The notes under the pieces: generated by a model
What the model was told of the DNA's origin: nothing
Database searches by the model: none
The model's input: the letters and a program-made list of their open reading frames with translations, nothing else
Part shown: positions 7,452-16,526 of the stretch, one piece after another
Layout: every line of letters begins with the position of its first letter
Numbering within the stretch: the first letter of the stretch is position 1
Made by a program: the position numbers and the translations under genes
Source of the DNA: Dehalogenimonas sp. THU2
GTDB lineage: Bacteria > Chloroflexota > Dehalococcoidia > Dehalococcoidales > Dehalococcoidaceae
Length of the DNA stretch: 64,000 nt
Direction of reading: 5' to 3'
Assembly: GCF_039749495.1 (NCBI RefSeq)
Contig: NZ_JBDLLU010000010.1
Coordinates: forward strand, 17,483 to 81,482

Positions 7452-8477
7452 ATGAATACAGAGAAAACTACTGAAAAACAAAAATCATTGGAAATCGCCC
7501 TCGGCATGATCGAGAAACAGTTCGGCAAGGGCGCCATCATGAAACTCTCTGACGCCGCCTCGACCGTCGCCGTCGAGGTCATTCCCACGGGCTCGCTGGC
7601 TCTGGACCTCGCCCTGGGTGTGGGCGGCTTGCCCCGCGGCCGCGTCACCGAGATCTACGGCCCGGAAGGCTCCGGCAAGACAACGCTGGCTCAACACGTC
7701 ATCGCCGAGTGCCAGAAACGCGGCGGCAAAGCCTTCTATATCGACGTGGAGCACGCCTTCGACCCAAAGTATGCCAAGACCTGCGGCATCAACCTCGATG
7801 AGCTTTATATCGCCCAGCCCAACGCCGGCGAGGAAGCCCTGGACATCTGTGAAAAACTGGTTCGCAGCGGTGGCGCCGACTTGGTCGTAGTAGACAGCGT
7901 GGCCGCCCTGGTGCCCAAAGCAGAACTCGAAGGCGACATGGGAGACTCACATGTCGGTCTCCAGGCCCGTCTGATGAGCCAGGCCTTGCGCAAACTCACC
8001 GCTGCCATCGGCAATACCGGCACCGCCGTCATCTTCATCAACCAGCTCCGGGAGAAAGTCGGCGTCATGTTCGGCAACCCGGAGGTCACTCCCGGTGGCC
8101 GCGCGCTCAAGTTCTATTCCTCTGTGCGCCTGGACCTGCGGCGGGTGGAGACATTGAAATCCGGCACCGTCGCCATCGGCAGCCATGTTAAAGCGCGAGT
8201 AGTTAAGAACAAGGTCGCCCCACCCTTCCGCGTCGCCGAATTCGATATTTTGTTCGATTCCGGTATCTCCCGTGAGGGCAACCTCATCGACCTGGGCGTG
8301 GAGGCCGGCGTCATCAAAAAATCCGGTTCCTTTTTCTCTTATGGCGACCTGCGCCTGGGACAGGGACGGGAAGCAGCCCGGACGTTCCTCGTTGAGCGAG
8401 AGGATATCGCCGACGCCATCGAAGCCGATATCCGTGGCGCCTCAGGATCCGTCCAGAGCGCCGTCGAATCTGATTGA
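7452..8477 (+). CDS. recA: recombinase RecA
   Basis: RecA forms ATP-dependent filaments on single-stranded DNA for homologous recombination and SOS signalling. The 341-residue protein has the Walker A motif GPEGSGKTT (about 70-78), the [14 protein letters not shown]alker B region, the L1/L2 DNA-binding region and a [18 protein letters not shown] segment near the C-terminus. I choose ATG 7452 over an upstream in-frame GTG at 7446, because the AAGGA SD (7439-7443) is correctly spaced only for the ATG. It starts the recA-recX-rny block. Confidence 0.98.
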   Translation: MNTEKTTEKQKSLEIALGMIEKQFGKGAIMKLSDAASTVAVEVIPTGSLALDLALGVGGLPRGRVTEIYGPEGSGKTTLAQHVIAECQKRGGKAFYIDVEHAFDPKYAKTCGINLDELYIAQPNAGEEALDICEKLVRSGGADLVVVDSVAALVPKAELEGDMGDSHVGLQARLMSQALRKLTAAIGNTGTAVIFINQLREKVGVMFGNPEVTPGGRALKFYSSVRLDLRRVETLKSGTVAIGSHVKARVVKNKVAPPFRVAEFDILFDSGISREGNLIDLGVEAGVIKKSGSFFSYGDLRLGQGREAARTFLVEREDIADAIEADIRGASGSVQSAVESD

Positions 8478-8554
8478 TTATGGTCGCAATGCCCTGATCC
8501 GGCTGACGTTGCCGGGCCTATACCGAAAAGTGTCTTAAACAAAGGAAACATCAT

Positions 8555-9139
8555 ATGACGGAGCGGCTGACAGGAGCCAAGCCGCTTGACGACGGCGACG
8601 AGACCGGTGAACTGCCATCCGGACCGCCGTCCGCGGCGCGGTCAACCGAAAGCGGGATAGGCGTCTGCTACCAGGCGGCATTGAGACTCCTGGATTACCG
8701 GGCGCGCACCGAGACCGAGATGCGACAGCGGCTCGCCCGCAAGGGATTTGAAGCCGTCGACATCGATACGGTGCTCGCGCGTTTGAAAACATCCGGGCTG
8801 ATCGATGATGCCGCCTTCGCCCGGGCCTGGAGCGACAGCCGTGCCGCTTCCTCGCCGCGGTCCGCCTTCGTCATTAAGCGTGAACTCCGGGGCAAAGGCG
8901 TCACCGGAGATACCGCCGAAGAAGCCGTGGCCGGCCTCGATGACGCCGAGGCAGCCTATCGCGCCGCAATCCCGCGTGCCACCCGGCTGGCTAAACTGCC
9001 GCCGGAAGAAGCCCGGCGCAAGCTGGGCGATTTTCTCAGAAGGCGGGGCTTCAGTTGGGGCGTGGCGGAAGAGACGATGAACCGCCTCAAGGATGAGGGC
9101 ATCGGCTTTGAGGTTGACACTAATGAGGCAACACCTTAG
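8555..9139 (+). CDS. recX: regulatory protein RecX
   Basis: RecX binds RecA filaments and limits their activity. The 194-residue protein has the tandem three-helix repeats of the family: LLDYRARTETEMRQRLARKG, DDAAFARAWSDSR, and the C-terminal FLRRRGFSWGVAEETMNRL. The first 35-40 residues are polar and low in conservation. Its position 77 bp after recA is the classical arrangement. A weak AAAGGAAA SD is seen before ATG 8555. Confidence 0.93.
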   Translation: MTERLTGAKPLDDGDETGELPSGPPSAARSTESGIGVCYQAALRLLDYRARTETEMRQRLARKGFEAVDIDTVLARLKTSGLIDDAAFARAWSDSRAASSPRSAFVIKRELRGKGVTGDTAEEAVAGLDDAEAAYRAAIPRATRLAKLPPEEARRKLGDFLRRRGFSWGVAEETMNRLKDEGIGFEVDTNEATP

Positions 9140-9203
9140 TATAAGCCGTTACCCCCAAGTAACAGCTGCCAACTAAATATATAATCGGGGGTTTTTAAAT
9201 ATA

Positions 9204-10742
9204 ATGGGTCTTGACAACGTACTAGCCATCTTTTTCAGTTTCGTCATCGGCGCCATCTTCGGCGGTATGGCCATTTTCATCTCCCGCGGCGCCATGATCT
9301 CCCGCCAGTTGAAGGTCGCTCAGCGAAAAGCCTCTCACACCATCGCCGAATCCAGGATTGAAGCCCGCAATATCACCCAGGAAGCCCGGGACGAGGCCGA
9401 CAAGGTCCGTATGGCCGCCGAGACCGAACTCCGGGAACGCCGCGCCGAGCTTGGACGGCAGGAAAACCGTGTCACCCAAAAGGTAGAGACTCTGGAACGC
9501 AAGCTGGAGACACTCGACCAGCGCGAACGCGCCCTGCTGACCCGCGAGAAGTCGATCGAAGAAGAACTCGAGAGGGTCGAGGGTCTCCGCGGCCAGGAGC
9601 AGCAGAAGCTCGAAGCCGTGGCCGGCCTGACCACCCAGGAAGCCAAGGATCACCTGCTGGAGATCGTCGAGTCCGAGATGCAGCAGGAAACCTCCCGCCG
9701 CGTCCGCCAGTGGGAGCAAAAGATTAAAGAAGAGGCCGATGAGAAGGCGCGGGAGATCATCATCCACGCCATCCAGCGATGCGCTTCCGATGTGGTCGTC
9801 GAGACTACCGTCAGCGTGGTGCCCATCCCGTCCGACGAGATGAAGGGCCGCCTGATCGGCCGCGAAGGCCGCAACATCCGCGCCCTGGAACAGGCCACCG
9901 GCGTCGATCTCATCATCGACGATACGCCGGAGGCGGTCACCGTCAGCAGCTTCGACCCGGTGCGGCGCGAGATCGCACGCCTGGCTTTAACCAAGCTGGT
10001 GATCGACGGCCGTATCCACCCGGCCCGCATTGAAGAAGTGGTGGTCAAAGCCAAGGAAGATGTCGATGCCGCCATCCAGACCGCCGGCGAGCAGGCTGCC
10101 TATTCTGCCGGTGTTCACGGGTTGCGTCCTGAACTTATCAAGATCATGGGCCGCCTGAAATATCGCACCAGTTACGGTCAGAACGTGCTGCAGCACAGCG
10201 TGGAAGTCGCCCAGTTGTGCGGCATGATCGCCACTGACCTGGGCGTCAACGTCAATATCGCCAAGCGCGCCGGTTTCCTGCACGACATCGGCAAGGCTGT
10301 CGATCGCGAGGTCGAGGGCACCCATGCCGCCATCGGCGCCGACCTGGTCAAGCAGTGGGATAAATCCGCCGACGTGGTCCGCGGTGTGGCCGAGCATCAC
10401 TTTGATCAGCCGGAAACCTCCATCTGGGGCTTCATCGTCTCCGCCGCCGATGCCATCTCCAGCGCCCGCCCCGGCGCCCGCCGTGAATCCCTTGAGAACT
10501 ACATCAAGCGCCTGAAAGCCCTGGAGGAGATCGCCAACAGCTTCGAAGGCGTCGAACGCTCTTATGCCATCCAGGCCGGCCGCGAGGTCCGCATCATGGT
10601 CAAGCCGGAGGTCGTGGACGACCTGGGCGCCATGCGCCTGGCCCGCGACATCGTCAAGAAGATCGAAGACGGCCTGGACTACCCCGGCCAGATCAAGGTG
10701 ACGGTGCTGCGAGAGACCCGAGCTACGGATTACGCCCGGTAG
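9204..10742 (+). CDS. rny: ribonuclease Y
   Basis: A membrane-anchored endoribonuclease that starts mRNA decay. The 512-residue protein has an N-terminal helix (about 5-27), a long charged coiled coil (about 35-190), a KH domain ([19 protein letters not shown], about 213-231), and an HD domain with [11 protein letters not shown] and the HDIGKA metal-binding pair (about 350). Length matches the family. In Bacillus rny neighbours ymdB; here ymdB is far away at 62980. A strong terminator follows at 10761. Confidence 0.97.
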   Translation: MGLDNVLAIFFSFVIGAIFGGMAIFISRGAMISRQLKVAQRKASHTIAESRIEARNITQEARDEADKVRMAAETELRERRAELGRQENRVTQKVETLERKLETLDQRERALLTREKSIEEELERVEGLRGQEQQKLEAVAGLTTQEAKDHLLEIVESEMQQETSRRVRQWEQKIKEEADEKAREIIIHAIQRCASDVVVETTVSVVPIPSDEMKGRLIGREGRNIRALEQATGVDLIIDDTPEAVTVSSFDPVRREIARLALTKLVIDGRIHPARIEEVVVKAKEDVDAAIQTAGEQAAYSAGVHGLRPELIKIMGRLKYRTSYGQNVLQHSVEVAQLCGMIATDLGVNVNIAKRAGFLHDIGKAVDREVEGTHAAIGADLVKQWDKSADVVRGVAEHHFDQPETSIWGFIVSAADAISSARPGARRESLENYIKRLKALEEIANSFEGVERSYAIQAGREVRIMVKPEVVDDLGAMRLARDIVKKIEDGLDYPGQIKVTVLRETRATDYAR

Positions 10743-10760
10743 AAATTCGCTTTTAGTTTG

Positions 10761-10795
10761 AAAAGGGAGAGGCTTTGGCCTCTCCCTTTTTCTTT
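10761..10795 (+). terminator. intrinsic terminator after rny
   Basis: A perfect 9-bp GC-rich stem (GGGAGAGGC/GCCTCTCCC) with a 4-nt loop is followed by a T-rich run, about 20 bp after the rny stop. Confidence 0.92.
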
Positions 10796-10814
10796 CCGAA
10801 TCTTTGGATACCCC

Positions 10815-10844
10815 TTGACCCCACCCCTCACTCCCCTATACAAT
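10815..10844 (+). promoter_or_regulatory. promoter of the Fur-family gene
   Basis: TTGACC (10815-10820) and TACAAT (10839-10844) are spaced by 18 bp. Transcription would start near 10851, inside the palindrome at 10848-10869. Confidence 0.65.
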
Positions 10845-10847
10845 CTC

Positions 10848-10869
10848 TTATTGCAAAGAGTCGCAATAA
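10848..10869. promoter_or_regulatory. Fur-family operator palindrome
   Basis: TTATTGC (10848-10854) and GCAATAA (10863-10869) form a perfect inverted repeat with an 8-bp centre, over the expected transcription start. A third half-site GCAATAAC (10879-10886) lies one and a half turns further, inside codons 3-5 of the gene. The pattern fits autorepression by a Fur/Zur-type dimer. Confidence 0.6.
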
Positions 10870-10871
10870 CT

Positions 10872-11285
10872 ATGAGTTGCAATAACATACTAAAAGCCAA
10901 GGGCTACCGCTTGACGCCGCAGCGTCGGGTCATCTTGGACATCCTCCACGGCGAAGGGGCGCACCTGACCGCCGACGCCATTTACGAGCAGGTGAAGGCC
11001 AAAGTAGCCGGTGTCAACCGCTCCACGGTGTACCGCACCCTCGAACTGCTGGAGAGCCTCGGACTTACCGTCAAAGCCGAGCTTCGCGGCTCCCACGTCT
11101 ATCACCACGCCGAGGAAGGCCACCACCATCACCTGAAATGCCGGATCTGCGGCCGGGTCTCGGAACTGCCGGAAGAACTCCTGGCGCCACTCAGTACAAG
11201 CCTCTTGGAAAAGCATGGCTTTGCCGCCGACTTGAATCATCACGTGATTACCGGACTGTGCCAAGATTGCCGCGAGCGGGTATAG
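10872..11285 (+). CDS. Fur-family metalloregulator (Fur/Zur/Nur type)
   Basis: A 137-residue metal-responsive repressor. The N-terminal winged helix has RLTPQRRVILDIL and the recognition segment VNRSTVYRTLELLESLGL (about 48-65). The C-terminal dimer domain has the His-rich GHHHHLKCRICG and two CXXC pairs (Cys90/93, Cys130/133) for structural zinc. ATG 10872 is chosen because an upstream in-frame start would read through the terminator and promoter. The leader is only about 20 nt and the SD is weak. Directly downstream is an ECF metal transporter of the cobalt/nickel type, so the regulator may sense Co, Ni or Zn; the metal cannot be read from sequence. Confidence 0.92.
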   Translation: MSCNNILKAKGYRLTPQRRVILDILHGEGAHLTADAIYEQVKAKVAGVNRSTVYRTLELLESLGLTVKAELRGSHVYHHAEEGHHHHLKCRICGRVSELPEELLAPLSTSLLEKHGFAADLNHHVITGLCQDCRERV

Positions 11286-11342
11286 TTTTGAGCCTTTGAG
11301 ATTTTAGCATTTGAATTTGTTTAGACATTAGACATTAGGATT
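11286..11342 (+). repeat. AT-rich interspersed repeat, copy 1
   Basis: It begins directly after the Fur-family stop codon with TTTTGAGCCTTTGAG and contains TTTAGACATTAGACATTAGG. The copy at 61351-61418 matches it closely on the other strand. Confidence 0.7.
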
Positions 11343-11349
11343 TGATACC

Positions 11350-11988
11350 GTGCACATTCCCGACGGTTTCCTGAACATGACCACACTTGCTGCCACCGGC
11401 ATCGCCTCGGCCGGTGGGCTGGGCGCGGCCGTGAAAGTGGCAGCCAACAAGATCGGTGAGAAACAGGTACCTCTCATGGGCATACTGGCGGCCTTCATCT
11501 TCGCCGCCCAGATGCTCAATTTCCCCGTGGCCGGGGGCACCAGCGGGCACCTCATCGGCGCGGCGTTGTGCGCCATCCTGATCGGACCATGGGCCGGGGT
11601 GATCATCATGTCCGCCGTGCTCATCGCCCAGTCGCTTATCTTTCAGGACGGCGGACTGCTGGCGTTGGGCGCCAATATCTTCAACATGGGCATCGTAGCG
11701 GTTTTCGGCGCCTTCCTGGTGTATAAACTGGTAATCGCCGTCTTTGGCAACGACCGCCGCGGTCAACTTACTGGCGCCGCCCTTGCCGGCTGGGCTTCAG
11801 TCATGCTGGCCTCCTTCGCCGCCGCCGCCGAACTGGCCTTCTCAGGCGCCTCGCCGTTTGCCGTGGTGACACCGGCCATGCTGGGCGTACACGCCCTGAT
11901 CGGCGTCGGTGAGGGATTGATAACCGTATTCATCCTCCAGGCTGTGTTGGCCACCCGGGCTGATATCCTGCGATTGGAGAGGGTTTGA
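11350..11988 (+). CDS. cbiM: ECF transporter substrate-capture protein CbiM (cobalt/nickel)
   Basis: CbiM/NikM is the membrane protein that captures Co2+ or Ni2+ in CbiMNQO systems. The 212-residue protein starts MHIPDGFL, the conserved N-terminus whose Met1-His2 chelates the metal, which fixes the GTG 11350 start. Further signs are NFPVAGGTSGHLIGA, FQDGGLLALGANIFNMG and about six helices. It overlaps or touches the next gene. In a B12-dependent organohalide respirer cobalt is the likely cargo, but sequence does not separate Co from Ni. Confidence 0.95.
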   Translation: MHIPDGFLNMTTLAATGIASAGGLGAAVKVAANKIGEKQVPLMGILAAFIFAAQMLNFPVAGGTSGHLIGAALCAILIGPWAGVIIMSAVLIAQSLIFQDGGLLALGANIFNMGIVAVFGAFLVYKLVIAVFGNDRRGQLTGAALAGWASVMLASFAAAAELAFSGASPFAVVTPAMLGVHALIGVGEGLITVFILQAVLATRADILRLERV

Positions 11989-11990
11989 CC

Positions 11991-12311
11991 GTGAACGGTT
12001 ATAAGAAATGGTGGCTGATAGCCCTGGGATTGGCGCTTCTCATGGTTACCGTATCACCTCTAGCTTCCGGCTCCCCAGACGGCCTGGAAAAAGTGGCCGA
12101 ACAGCAGGGTTTCGCCGAAACCACCCGGGCGGCGCCATTTCAAGTGATCGCCGATTATATCTTCCCCGGTGTGGAGAACAAGGCGCTAGCGACGATACTG
12201 GCGGGTTGGATCGGGGTGCTGACCCTATTCGGAGCCGTTTACACGCTGAGTTGGCTTCTAGCCCGGCACCGAAACAATCAAGCTCCAAGAGGCAATAACC
12301 ATTCATGGTGA
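11991..12311 (+). CDS. PDGLE-domain membrane protein (CbiN-like partner)
   Basis: A protein of about 106 residues with two helices (about 8-24 and 62-85) around an extracytoplasmic loop carrying SPDGLEKVAEQQGF, the PDGLE-domain signature. Such proteins replace or extend CbiN in many cobalt/nickel ECF transporters. GTG 11991 is preferred over TTG 11985 because the GGAGAGG SD (11976-11982) is properly spaced only for the former. It follows cbiM without a gap. Confidence 0.85.
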   Translation: MNGYKKWWLIALGLALLMVTVSPLASGSPDGLEKVAEQQGFAETTRAAPFQVIADYIFPGVENKALATILAGWIGVLTLFGAVYTLSWLLARHRNNQAPRGNNHSW

Positions 12312-12361
12312 GTTATTCACGGTGAACCAAAGTCCGATCACCAAAACTGGATAAGCTTGAT

Positions 12362-12419
12362 CATTGAATATTGAGGTTTGGAATTTGTTTGTAACTTGTA
12401 TCTTGGTTATTGGAATTTG
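12362..12419 (+). repeat. AT-rich interspersed repeat, copy 2
   Basis: TTGAGGTTTGGAATTTG...TTGGTTATTGGAATTT; the part GTAACTTGTATCTTGGTTATTG is nearly repeated, inverted, at 29619-29655. Confidence 0.6.
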
Positions 12420-12424
12420 ACTCG

Positions 12425-13204
12425 ATGCGTCACAGCTTTTTAGACCAATACAGCCATCTGTCCAGCCCAGTCCACCGGCGCGACCCGCGGCTGAAGTTCC
12501 TGCTGTCTTTACTCTTTATCCTCGCGGTGGTACTGACCCAGGCCGGAAGCTGGCTGGCCTTCGCCGCTTACTTCGGCATCCTCGCCTCAATTTTCGGTCT
12601 ATCGAGATTGCCTCTAGGCTACGTCCTCAAGCGCTCGCTGATCATCCTGCCCTTCGTCCTGCTGCTGGGCATCATCAACGTCTTCACCCGCCCCGGCGCC
12701 GAGCTGTTCGGTCTGAATTTCGGCGACTGGCACCTCGGCGTCACCGACGGCGGGCTGGTCTTCATCGCCACGCTGCTTGCCCGAAGCTGGCTGTCAGTGC
12801 TGGCGCTTATCCTGCTCTCCTCGACGACGCCACTGCCCGGCCTTCTCAAAGGCATCGAGCGCCTGGGCGCGCCCAGGGTACTGGTGATGATCCTGTCCTT
12901 CATGTACCGCTACCTCTTCCTGCTGGTCGATGAGGTGCTGCGGATGAAGCAGGGACGGGATTCGCGGACGGTGGGACGATTATCTAACGCCTTCCAGGCC
13001 AAAACCGTCGGCGGCATGATCGGCGCTCTCTTCATCCGCTCCTTCGAGCGCGGCGAACGGGTCTATGCCGCCATGGTAGCCCGTGGCTTCGACGGCAGTT
13101 CCCGTACCCTCAACGATCTAACCTTCGACCGGGCCGATGTCCTCATCGGCATAACTCTGTCGCTCTTGCTGATATTACCCGTAACCCTGAGCCTGCTGTC
13201 ATGA
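12425..13204 (+). CDS. cbiQ: ECF transporter transmembrane protein CbiQ
   Basis: CbiQ is the coupling membrane subunit between CbiM and the ATPase. The 259-residue protein has about five to six helices and the two cytoplasmic coupling motifs of the family: the first near GRLSNAFQAK, the second ERGERVYAAMVARGF. The N-terminus LDQYSHLSSPVHRRDPRLKF is typical. ATG 12425 is preferred to an upstream TTG. The gap of about 110 bp from the PDGLE gene holds an interspersed repeat. Confidence 0.95.
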   Translation: MRHSFLDQYSHLSSPVHRRDPRLKFLLSLLFILAVVLTQAGSWLAFAAYFGILASIFGLSRLPLGYVLKRSLIILPFVLLLGIINVFTRPGAELFGLNFGDWHLGVTDGGLVFIATLLARSWLSVLALILLSSTTPLPGLLKGIERLGAPRVLVMILSFMYRYLFLLVDEVLRMKQGRDSRTVGRLSNAFQAKTVGGMIGALFIRSFERGERVYAAMVARGFDGSSRTLNDLTFDRADVLIGITLSLLLILPVTLSLLS

Positions 13205-13241
13205 AATACGACAACAAATCATTTTATCCTCAATTCAAAAT

Positions 13242-13276
13242 CCCTCTCCCCCACGGGGAGAGGTTAGGTGAGGGGG
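13242..13276 (+). repeat. GC-rich hairpin repeat (CCTCTCCCC/GGGGAGAGG family)
   Basis: A hairpin-forming unit CCTCTCCCCCACGGGGAGAGG followed by TTAGGTGAGGGGG. A second copy lies at 36280-36340. Here it sits in the leader of cbiO. Confidence 0.7.
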
Positions 13277-13289
13277 CACCTCAAGCACT

Positions 13290-14015
13290 ATGACCGATCC
13301 CCCCGTCATCCACCTGGACAACCTCCATTACGCCTATCCGGACGGCCGTAAAGCCCTCGACGGCGTAAGGCTGTCGATTGCGCGCGGTGAATCCGTAGCC
13401 CTAGCCGGGGCTAACGGAGCCGGTAAATCGACGCTCCTGCTCCACCTGAACGGTATCATCCACGGTGCAAACGGGGCGGTGAAGATCTCCGGCCTCCCGG
13501 TGACCATCGCCAACCTGAAAACAATACGGAAAAAAGTCGGCGTCGTCTTTCAGAATCCGGACGACCAGCTCTTCTGCCCGGAGGTCTTCGACGATGTGGC
13601 TTTCGGACCGATCAACATGGGACTCCCGGAGCCGGAAGTGAAACAGCGTGTCGCCGGCGCCCTCCAAGCCGTCGGCCTGGCCGGTTTCGAGCGCCGCTCG
13701 TCACACCACCTGAGCCTGGGCGAAAAAAAGCGGGTAGCGCTGGCCAGCGTCCTCACCATGTCACCGGACGTGCTGGCTTTGGACGAGCCGTCCAGTAACC
13801 TGGACCCGTCCGCCAAGTGGGGACTGATCGAACTGCTGCGTTCACTGAACATCACCATGATTATCGTCTCGCACGACCTGGAACTCATCGAAGCCCTCTG
13901 CCCGCGCCTCGTCATCATGAAACAGGGCAGGGTCCTTGCCGATGGCTTGACGGTGGAGATTATGGCTGATCGGGGGTTATTGGTGGCCGGGGGTCTAGCG
14001 GCTCCGTTACGTTAA
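13290..14015 (+). CDS. cbiO: ECF transporter ATPase CbiO
   Basis: The ATP-binding subunit of the cobalt/nickel transporter, 241 residues. It shows Walker A GANGAGKST, a Q-loop FQNPDDQLF, the signature LSLGEKKRVALA (Gly-Glu instead of the usual Gly-Gln), Walker B VLALDEPSSNLDP and the switch His in IIVSHDLELI. It is the last gene of the cbiM-PDGLE-cbiQ-cbiO set. Confidence 0.96.
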   Translation: MTDPPVIHLDNLHYAYPDGRKALDGVRLSIARGESVALAGANGAGKSTLLLHLNGIIHGANGAVKISGLPVTIANLKTIRKKVGVVFQNPDDQLFCPEVFDDVAFGPINMGLPEPEVKQRVAGALQAVGLAGFERRSSHHLSLGEKKRVALASVLTMSPDVLALDEPSSNLDPSAKWGLIELLRSLNITMIIVSHDLELIEALCPRLVIMKQGRVLADGLTVEIMADRGLLVAGGLAAPLR

Positions 14016-14081
14016 GCGCCCTGCGCTTGCATTGTTTCCTTGCTCCTCGAACAATCGATCCAGGAACTTCCGGACGAATGA

Positions 14082-14133
14082 GTTTCGAACCTTCAAATTT
14101 GGGTATTACTTAGAATTTAGATATTGGAATTTC
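14082..14133 (-). repeat. AT-rich interspersed repeat, copy 3 (overlaps nadD end)
   Basis: GTTTCGAACCTTCAAATTTGGG...TTTAGATATTGGAATTT on the plus strand. It overlaps the last codons and stop of nadD. Confidence 0.6.
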
Positions 14134-14740
14134 CCACCTTACGCCGGTATAACCCCCTGGCGGAAATATACTCCGCCACCCCCGGCGGCACCAGGTGATC
14201 GATGGGCTGGCCCAGCTCCACCCGCTGCCGGATGGCCGTGGCGGACACGTCGATCTCCGGTTCGGTCAGGATCACCGTCCGTTGCCCGATGCCGGGGACG
14301 GCGGCTTCGAGGGCTTTGAGGTCGGGACGCGGAGAACCCACCCGCGGCGCCGCAGCCAGGCAGGCGGCGGCGATGATGCGCTCCGGTTTATGCCACTTGG
14401 GCAGCGCCGTCAGGTTGTCCCAGCCCAGGATAAAATACAGTTCGTCGCCGGGGTAAGACCGGTGCAACTCGTCGAGGGTTTCCCAGGTGTACGACGGTCC
14501 GGGGCGCCTGACCTCCGTGTCGCTGACGCTGAAATATGGGCGGCCGACCACCGCCAGTTTGACCATCTCCAGCCGTTCCGCCGCCGGGCTGACTTTCTGC
14601 GAGGCCTTGACCCACGGCTCACCGGCGGGGATGAAAATGACCTCGCCGAGGCGAAGATGTCGCCTGACCTCCTCCGCCATCATCAGGTGGCCGATGTGCG
14701 GCGGGTCGAAGGTGCCGCCCATGATGCCGATTTTTACCAA
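14117..14740 (-). CDS. nadD: nicotinate-nucleotide adenylyltransferase NadD
   Basis: NadD adenylates nicotinate mononucleotide in NAD synthesis. The 207-residue protein has the nucleotidyltransferase motif GGTFDPPHIGH (about 9-19) and the C-terminal VSATAIRQR, plus the family's ILGWDNLTALPKWHKPE. It overlaps the end of obgE by 7 bp, so the two are coupled. The last residues (KVGNSNI) and the stop codon come from an interspersed AT-rich repeat, so the natural C-terminus was probably lost or extended. Confidence 0.95.
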   Translation of the reverse strand: MVKIGIMGGTFDPPHIGHLMMAEEVRRHLRLGEVIFIPAGEPWVKASQKVSPAAERLEMVKLAVVGRPYFSVSDTEVRRPGPSYTWETLDELHRSYPGDELYFILGWDNLTALPKWHKPERIIAAACLAAAPRVGSPRPDLKALEAAVPGIGQRTVILTEPEIDVSATAIRQRVELGQPIDHLVPPGVAEYISARGLYRRKVGNSNI

Positions 14741-15990
14741 TAGAACTCCATGTTGCCGATATAGAACTTGTCGCCCGGTTTCAGCTTGGCCGCCCGGAGG
14801 GCTCGTTCGACGCCCCAGCGCCAGAGTTCACCGAATAGCTGCCGTCTGACCTCGGAATCCCCGGTTTCGGACCCCGCCACCAGGCGTTCGAATTCATCCG
14901 AATACACGTGCCAGCCGTCGACGTTACGCTCTACGACAACCTTTTCCCTAGTAGGTGAAGGCCTGAAGACCTTCATTCCGTCCTCGGATTCCACTACCTT
15001 CTCTTCGGCCTTTTCCTGGAGCAGGCGGTCGAGTTCCGCGAGTAACCCATCGACGCCCTCGCCGGTGGCCGCGGAGATGAATAAGATTTTGATACCCGCC
15101 GCTTCAAAGGTATCCCTGAGTTCCGGCATCCGGTCCCGCACCAGCGGCAGGTCGATCTTGTTCACGGCAACCACCTGGGGCTTCTGGCCCAGCAGGGGAT
15201 CGTAGAGCGTCAGCTCGGTATTGATCTTGACCATGTCGTTGACCGGCTCCGCCGCCGACCCGTCGATGAGGTGCACCAGCACTCGGGTCCGGGCCACGTG
15301 CCGCAGGAACTGGTGCCCCAGCCCCTTGCCCAGGTGGGCATCCTCGATAAGCCCCGGCACGTCGGCCACCACCCACCGCCGCCCCGCCGCCTCGACGAGA
15401 CCGAGGATCGGTTCCAGGGTGGTGAAGGGGTAAGCCGCCACCTTCGGCCGGGCCGCAGAGATCGCGGTTAACAGCGAAGATTTGCCGGCGTTGGGCAGGC
15501 CGATGATACCCGCGTCGGCGATGAGTTTCAGTTCCAGCGTCAGCGTCCTGGTTTCACCCGGAACACCCGTCTGGGCCAGTTTCGGCGCCTGGTTGGTGGA
15601 TGTGGCGAAGTGGGTGTTGCCCAGCCCCCCTTTGCCCCCACGCGCGGCCACAACCCGGTCGCCGTGGCGGGACAGGTCGGCTACGATCTCTCCGGTTTCC
15701 TTATCCCGGATCACGGTACCCACCGGCACCCCGACGACGATATCCGCGCCGCTCTTGCCGGAACACCGCTGCCCGGCGCCGCGGGCGCCGTCGCCAGCCT
15801 TGAAATGCCGTTGATGACGGTACTTCATCAGGCTGCCCATGTCCTTGTCGGCTTCGAGGATGACATCGCCGCCGCGTCCGCCGTCGCCCCCATCCGGTCC
15901 GCCACGCGGCACGAATTTCTCCCGCCGGAATCCGGACGAACCCCGGCCGCCGTCGCCGCTCTTGATTTGTATTTCTGCCTGGTCGATCAC
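14734..15990 (-). CDS. obgE: GTPase ObgE/CgtA
   Basis: A ribosome-associated GTPase needed for 50S assembly. The 418-residue protein has the Gly-rich Obg fold (about 1-158), then the G domain with G1 GLPNAGKSS, G3 DVPGLI and G4 NKID, and a C-terminal OCT domain (about 330-410). Such a C-terminal OCT domain is typical of Gram-positive-type Obg. It precedes nadD, a common pairing. Confidence 0.97.
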   Translation of the reverse strand: MIDQAEIQIKSGDGGRGSSGFRREKFVPRGGPDGGDGGRGGDVILEADKDMGSLMKYRHQRHFKAGDGARGAGQRCSGKSGADIVVGVPVGTVIRDKETGEIVADLSRHGDRVVAARGGKGGLGNTHFATSTNQAPKLAQTGVPGETRTLTLELKLIADAGIIGLPNAGKSSLLTAISAARPKVAAYPFTTLEPILGLVEAAGRRWVVADVPGLIEDAHLGKGLGHQFLRHVARTRVLVHLIDGSAAEPVNDMVKINTELTLYDPLLGQKPQVVAVNKIDLPLVRDRMPELRDTFEAAGIKILFISAATGEGVDGLLAELDRLLQEKAEEKVVESEDGMKVFRPSPTREKVVVERNVDGWHVYSDEFERLVAGSETGDSEVRRQLFGELWRWGVERALRAAKLKPGDKFYIGNMEFYW

Positions 15991-16251
15991 TGTTTACACC
16001 CTTTTCCCGGGAAACGCTCCCCGGTGACTTATCGAACTTATATTGGTATCTATCAAAACAGTATATCAAAATTAGAAGGCTTTAACAGTTATAGTAATAA
16101 GAGAAGGCTGGTCTCCATCGTGGACTCTTCACGGGATGGTGTTTTCAATCGTAAGCTTGTCTCCGGTTATCGAAAGCCCCCGCCGGTTGTCTAATACTTG
16201 TTAGGGTTTGCATCTAATTCCGGTACCCGATTTTCAAAACTGACAGCTTGT

Positions 16252-16267
16252 TGTAAAACAGTTTACA
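16252..16267 (+). promoter_or_regulatory. CRP/FNR-type operator
   Basis: TGTAAA (16252-16257) and TTTACA (16262-16267) form a perfect 6-4-6 palindrome. A -10-like CATAAT lies at 16289-16294, which would put the start near 16301 and the palindrome centre at -41.5, the class II activation position. The remainder of the 330-bp gap (15991-16251) holds no gene I can support. Confidence 0.6.
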
Positions 16268-16322
16268 GACTTCCTCTCGCTGCTCATTCATAATGGTCTC
16301 AATATCGAATTAAGGAGGTCAT

Positions 16323-16493
16323 ATGTCACTGGTCACCTGGAGCGCCGTGTTCATCATCGCCGCCGGTATCTGCGCCTTCACTCTGAAAGCGCCGCAGAAC
16401 CCGGTGAAGGGATTCATCACCCCTAAATTGTTCTTCGTCCACATACTTCTGGGACTGACTGCCATCGTCCTGGCTGTAGCCGCCGCCGTTTAG
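16323..16493 (+). CDS. small two-helix membrane protein, 56 aa
   Basis: A short ORF with an excellent AAGGAGG SD (16312-16318) five bases before the ATG. It encodes two hydrophobic helices (about 4-20 and 35-56) with a loop KAPQNPVKGFITPK. It resembles no family I can name with confidence. It lies directly behind the CRP/FNR-type site and 33 bp before the CMD-family gene, so the two are likely one transcript. Confidence 0.75.
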   Translation: MSLVTWSAVFIIAAGICAFTLKAPQNPVKGFITPKLFFVHILLGLTAIVLAVAAAV

Positions 16494-16526
16494 TTATTGA
16501 AAGGATTTTACCGTCGTTAGATAACC

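Noticed and set aside
10758..10871. N-terminal extension of the Fur-family protein (38 residues)
   Set aside because: It would translate through the rny terminator and the gene's own promoter; family alignment begins at the ATG at 10872.
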